Source of the DNA: a virus
Length of the DNA stretch: 20,159 nt
Reading direction: 5' to 3' (one strand)
IMG/VR virus record: IMGVR_UViG_3300032560_000154
Location: 1 to 20,159 of that record
Program-made: the position numbers and the translations under genes
The notes under the pieces: generated by a model
Told to the model about the DNA's origin: nothing
What the model saw: only the letters and a program-made list of their open reading frames with translations
The model's database searches: none
In this document: positions 18,784 to 20,159 of the stretch, piece by piece
Layout: every line of letters starts with the position of its first letter
How positions within the stretch are numbered: position 1 is the stretch's first letter

Positions 18784-19014
18784 TTGCATAAACGACACCC
18801 CAATGCCTACCCGCTGCCACAACCTCTGCCGGCAGAAAACCAATGGTGGCATACACCTGATGGAGATTGGCGGTTTATTTACAAAATAGACCGCAATGGC
18901 GATGTGTTTTGGAAGAAACCCAATGCCGTCAGATCGTTTTTAACCGAGCCGGCCCATTTTTACCGATGGATCAGAACTCACAACGCCTACATGGTCAAGG
19001 AATACACCAAATGA
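18784..19014 (+). CDS. Hypothetical 76-aa protein
   Basis: The product starts at a TTG (18784), preceded by AGGG ten bases upstream, and reads MHKRHPNAYPLPQPLPAE. The rest looks like a small beta-rich domain with many aromatic residues (WWHTPDGDWRFIYKIDRNG, VFWKKPN). No family is recognised. The stop overlaps the start of the DUF6378-like gene, which supports it being translated. Confidence 0.5.
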   Translation: MHKRHPNAYPLPQPLPAENQWWHTPDGDWRFIYKIDRNGDVFWKKPNAVRSFLTEPAHFYRWIRTHNAYMVKEYTK

Positions 19015-19454
19015 ACGCCAATGAAGTCCTATCCCGCGCCAAGCACATCATTGAAGGTGGCCGGTCTAAGCATGGTGCCGAAAACAGCTTTGGTTTGATC
19101 GCAAAGCTGTGGTCCAGTTACCTGCAAGAAGCCGCATCGCTGCCCATCAACATCACCCCCGCCGACGTGGCGCAACTCATGGTGCTGCTCAAGGTGGCCC
19201 GCAGTGTGTGCGGTGGCTTTAACCCCGATAACTTTGTGGATCAGGCCGGCTATTCGGCTTGGGCGGCAGAATTGGAGGATGATAAAATCAAAAAAAGCGC
19301 CATTGCCGAAGCCGCGATGGCGCAGGCCGAGCAGCTTTACGCGCGGCGGCAGGACAACGGTTTGGTGACGCAAGTTGGATCAGGCCCCCTCGCGCAAACA
19401 AACTTTGACCAGACGCCGCGCGAAAAGCTGCTCGGCGTCAAACGCTGGGATTAA
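19011..19454 (+). CDS. DUF6378-family protein
   Basis: The 147-aa product fits the DUF6378 pattern of small phage proteins: KHGAENSFGLIAKLWSSYL near residues 20-40, ITPADVAQLMVLLKVARS at about 48-66, and DNFVDQAGYSAWAAEL at about 72-88. Its function is not known. A dozen charged and glutamine-rich residues follow at the C-terminus. The ATG overlaps the upstream stop. Its TAA stop shares the bases TTAA (19451-19454) with the stop of the lysis gene on the other strand. Confidence 0.7.
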   Translation: MNANEVLSRAKHIIEGGRSKHGAENSFGLIAKLWSSYLQEAASLPINITPADVAQLMVLLKVARSVCGGFNPDNFVDQAGYSAWAAELEDDKIKKSAIAEAAMAQAEQLYARRQDNGLVTQVGSGPLAQTNFDQTPREKLLGVKRWD

Positions 19455-19819
19455 CCGGCCACAACCTCAAGCACTCGGTCATTCGACGCATCAATGGCTG
19501 CGCGGATGATGCGGGGCAGGATCACGCAACCGTGGCTGGCCGTGTGATTCATGTCGGTGTTGTCGCCATGGATCAAAAAACCGTCGCGCCCAAAAGTATT
19601 GGTGCCCACCTGCGGGGTCAAACGCATAGCCACCGGCCCGCACTGCGGATGCGTAAAGGCTGGCCCAATATCATAGGTTCCAACCGGAATTGGGCCAACG
19701 TCCGCAATGTTTTGTTCGGCGGGATTGTCCAGCCCATCAGCAATGCCAGAATAGCCAACGCCAACCATTTCGCCATTTTGCGATAACTTTCCGCTCGTTT
19801 GTTCATAAACCCACGTCAT
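19451..19819 (-). CDS. DUF2778/Tlde1-like L,D-transpeptidase-type cell-wall enzyme
   Basis: The 122-aa product has the DUF2778 layout: WVYEQTSGKLSQNG, then VGYSGIADGLDNPAEQN, then VGPIPVGTYDIGP. The active site region is FLIHGDN with H84 and ASHGCVILP with S95-H96-G97-C98, the SHGC motif of L,D-transpeptidase-like enzymes. Relatives act as peptidoglycan-modifying toxins or enzymes. As the last gene of a spanin operon it may serve as lysin or assist one. The start at 19819 overlaps the lipoprotein stop, with GAAGGCGAA upstream. No signal peptide is present, so a holin would be needed for export. Confidence 0.75.
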   Translation of the reverse strand: MTWVYEQTSGKLSQNGEMVGVGYSGIADGLDNPAEQNIADVGPIPVGTYDIGPAFTHPQCGPVAMRLTPQVGTNTFGRDGFLIHGDNTDMNHTASHGCVILPRIIRAAIDASNDRVLEVVAG

Positions 19820-20004
19820 TTGCAATTCGCCTTCCATTTTTCGTTGTGGGCGAGAATTTCGTCAGCCGTTTCCGTGGTCAGCACGTCCTGCGCGCCAACG
19901 TAAATCGGTCGCACCCAAAGGCAGCCGGTATCGGTGGCAATGCCCGGCTTCGGTGCGCATCCTGTCAGCAAAATCACGATGGGCAACGCGATAACTAATT
20001 TCAT
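19816..20004 (-). CDS. Rz1-like lipoprotein (outer-membrane spanin)
   Basis: The 62-aa product has a signal segment MKLVIALPIVILLTGC with a lipobox LTGC and lipidated C16. The mature part (about 47 residues) contains a second cysteine, WVRPIYVGAQDVLTTETADE and ILAHNEKW, a pattern I recognise from small lipoproteins of alphaphage lysis cassettes. It would sit in the outer membrane and fuse it with the inner membrane through the i-spanin. Its ATG overlaps the stop of the upstream gene. Confidence 0.7.
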   Translation of the reverse strand: MKLVIALPIVILLTGCAPKPGIATDTGCLWVRPIYVGAQDVLTTETADEILAHNEKWKANCK

Positions 20005-20159
20005 TTGGGCCGCTCCCAGTCTTTGCGTAACTCGGCTTGCGGATTGGCATCTTGCCAGATTGCTTGGTCAATCCGCGAACTATTTTGCATCACGGTCGCC
20101 GCGCGTTTTGCTGACACGCTGGCATCTTCCGCTTGGCCCTGTGCGATTCCTTCCACGCG
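20001..20159 (-). CDS. Rz-like i-spanin, C-terminal part, cut by the right edge
   Basis: The open frame runs in from the edge and gives 52 residues, for example GQAEDASVSAKRAATVMQNS and ending QAELRKDWERPK. The alanine-rich helical periplasmic part fits the C-terminal end of Rz-type i-spanins, and the following lipoprotein gene supports that. The N-terminal membrane anchor would be outside the window, so the call rests on context and composition. Confidence 0.5.
   Translation of the reverse strand, partial: RVEGIAQGQAEDASVSAKRAATVMQNSSRIDQAIWQDANPQAELRKDWERPK

Noticed and set aside
1-20159. tRNA genes, insertion sequences and attachment sites
   Set aside because: I saw no cloverleaf with matching arms, no transposase motif and no integrase with flanking repeats. 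A dedicated search could still find a degenerate one.

Overview
The window looks like the early half and the edges of the late half of a tailed-phage or prophage genome from an alphaproteobacterial host. A terminase small subunit and a lysis cassette lie at the two ends. Between them are a replicative AAA+ helicase, a YqaJ nuclease, an SSB, ThyX and many short overlapping genes. The host assignment rests on a GapR/DUF2312 homologue and a DUF6378-type protein, plus GC-rich codon use judged by eye. No integrase or large repressor is visible, so lifestyle is undetermined.

Layout. (1) 1-1060, minus strand: a packaging operon starting with terminase small subunit and running off the left edge. (2) 1061-1144: a divergent control region with a TTGACA/TACATT promoter and a nested palindrome. 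(3) 1145-4100, plus strand: two small genes (one SLOG/DUF2493-like), an unknown 138-aa gene and a 555-aa SF3/AAA+ helicase. (4) 4101-5239: 1.1 kb without a convincing gene but rich in ACCCATT motifs, tandem repeats, palindromes and a switch from G-runs to C-runs; this is the best candidate for a replication origin. (5) 5240-11226, plus strand: an accessory block. Its core is a MoxR/CobS-like AAA+ ATPase followed by a protein with a VWA-type DxSxS motif, flanked by two copies of an 82-aa gene. It continues with small unknown genes, GC-rich hairpins and a 23-bp junction repeat.

(6) 11223-12413, minus strand: two small HTH regulators, a GapR-like protein and a VRR-NUC nuclease, forming one overlapping operon. 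(7) 12414-12551: a second divergent control region. (8) 12552-19454, plus strand: the main early operon, with YqaJ nuclease, an unknown 204-aa partner, SSB, a run of small genes including a tandemly duplicated family with a broken third copy, then ThyX and DUF6378. Most neighbours overlap by ATGA, so translation is probably coupled. (9) 19451-20159, minus strand: an Rz-like i-spanin (cut by the window edge), an Rz1-like lipoprotein and a DUF2778/L,D-transpeptidase-like cell-wall enzyme.

How it fits together: the helicase and SSB would drive replication, and the YqaJ nuclease with the 204-aa protein probably handles recombination. ThyX supplies dTMP, and GapR-like and HTH proteins organise or regulate DNA. 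The AAA+/VWA pair is the most intriguing element because its target is unknown and it sits between duplicated genes. All family names come from reading motifs; no database search was possible.
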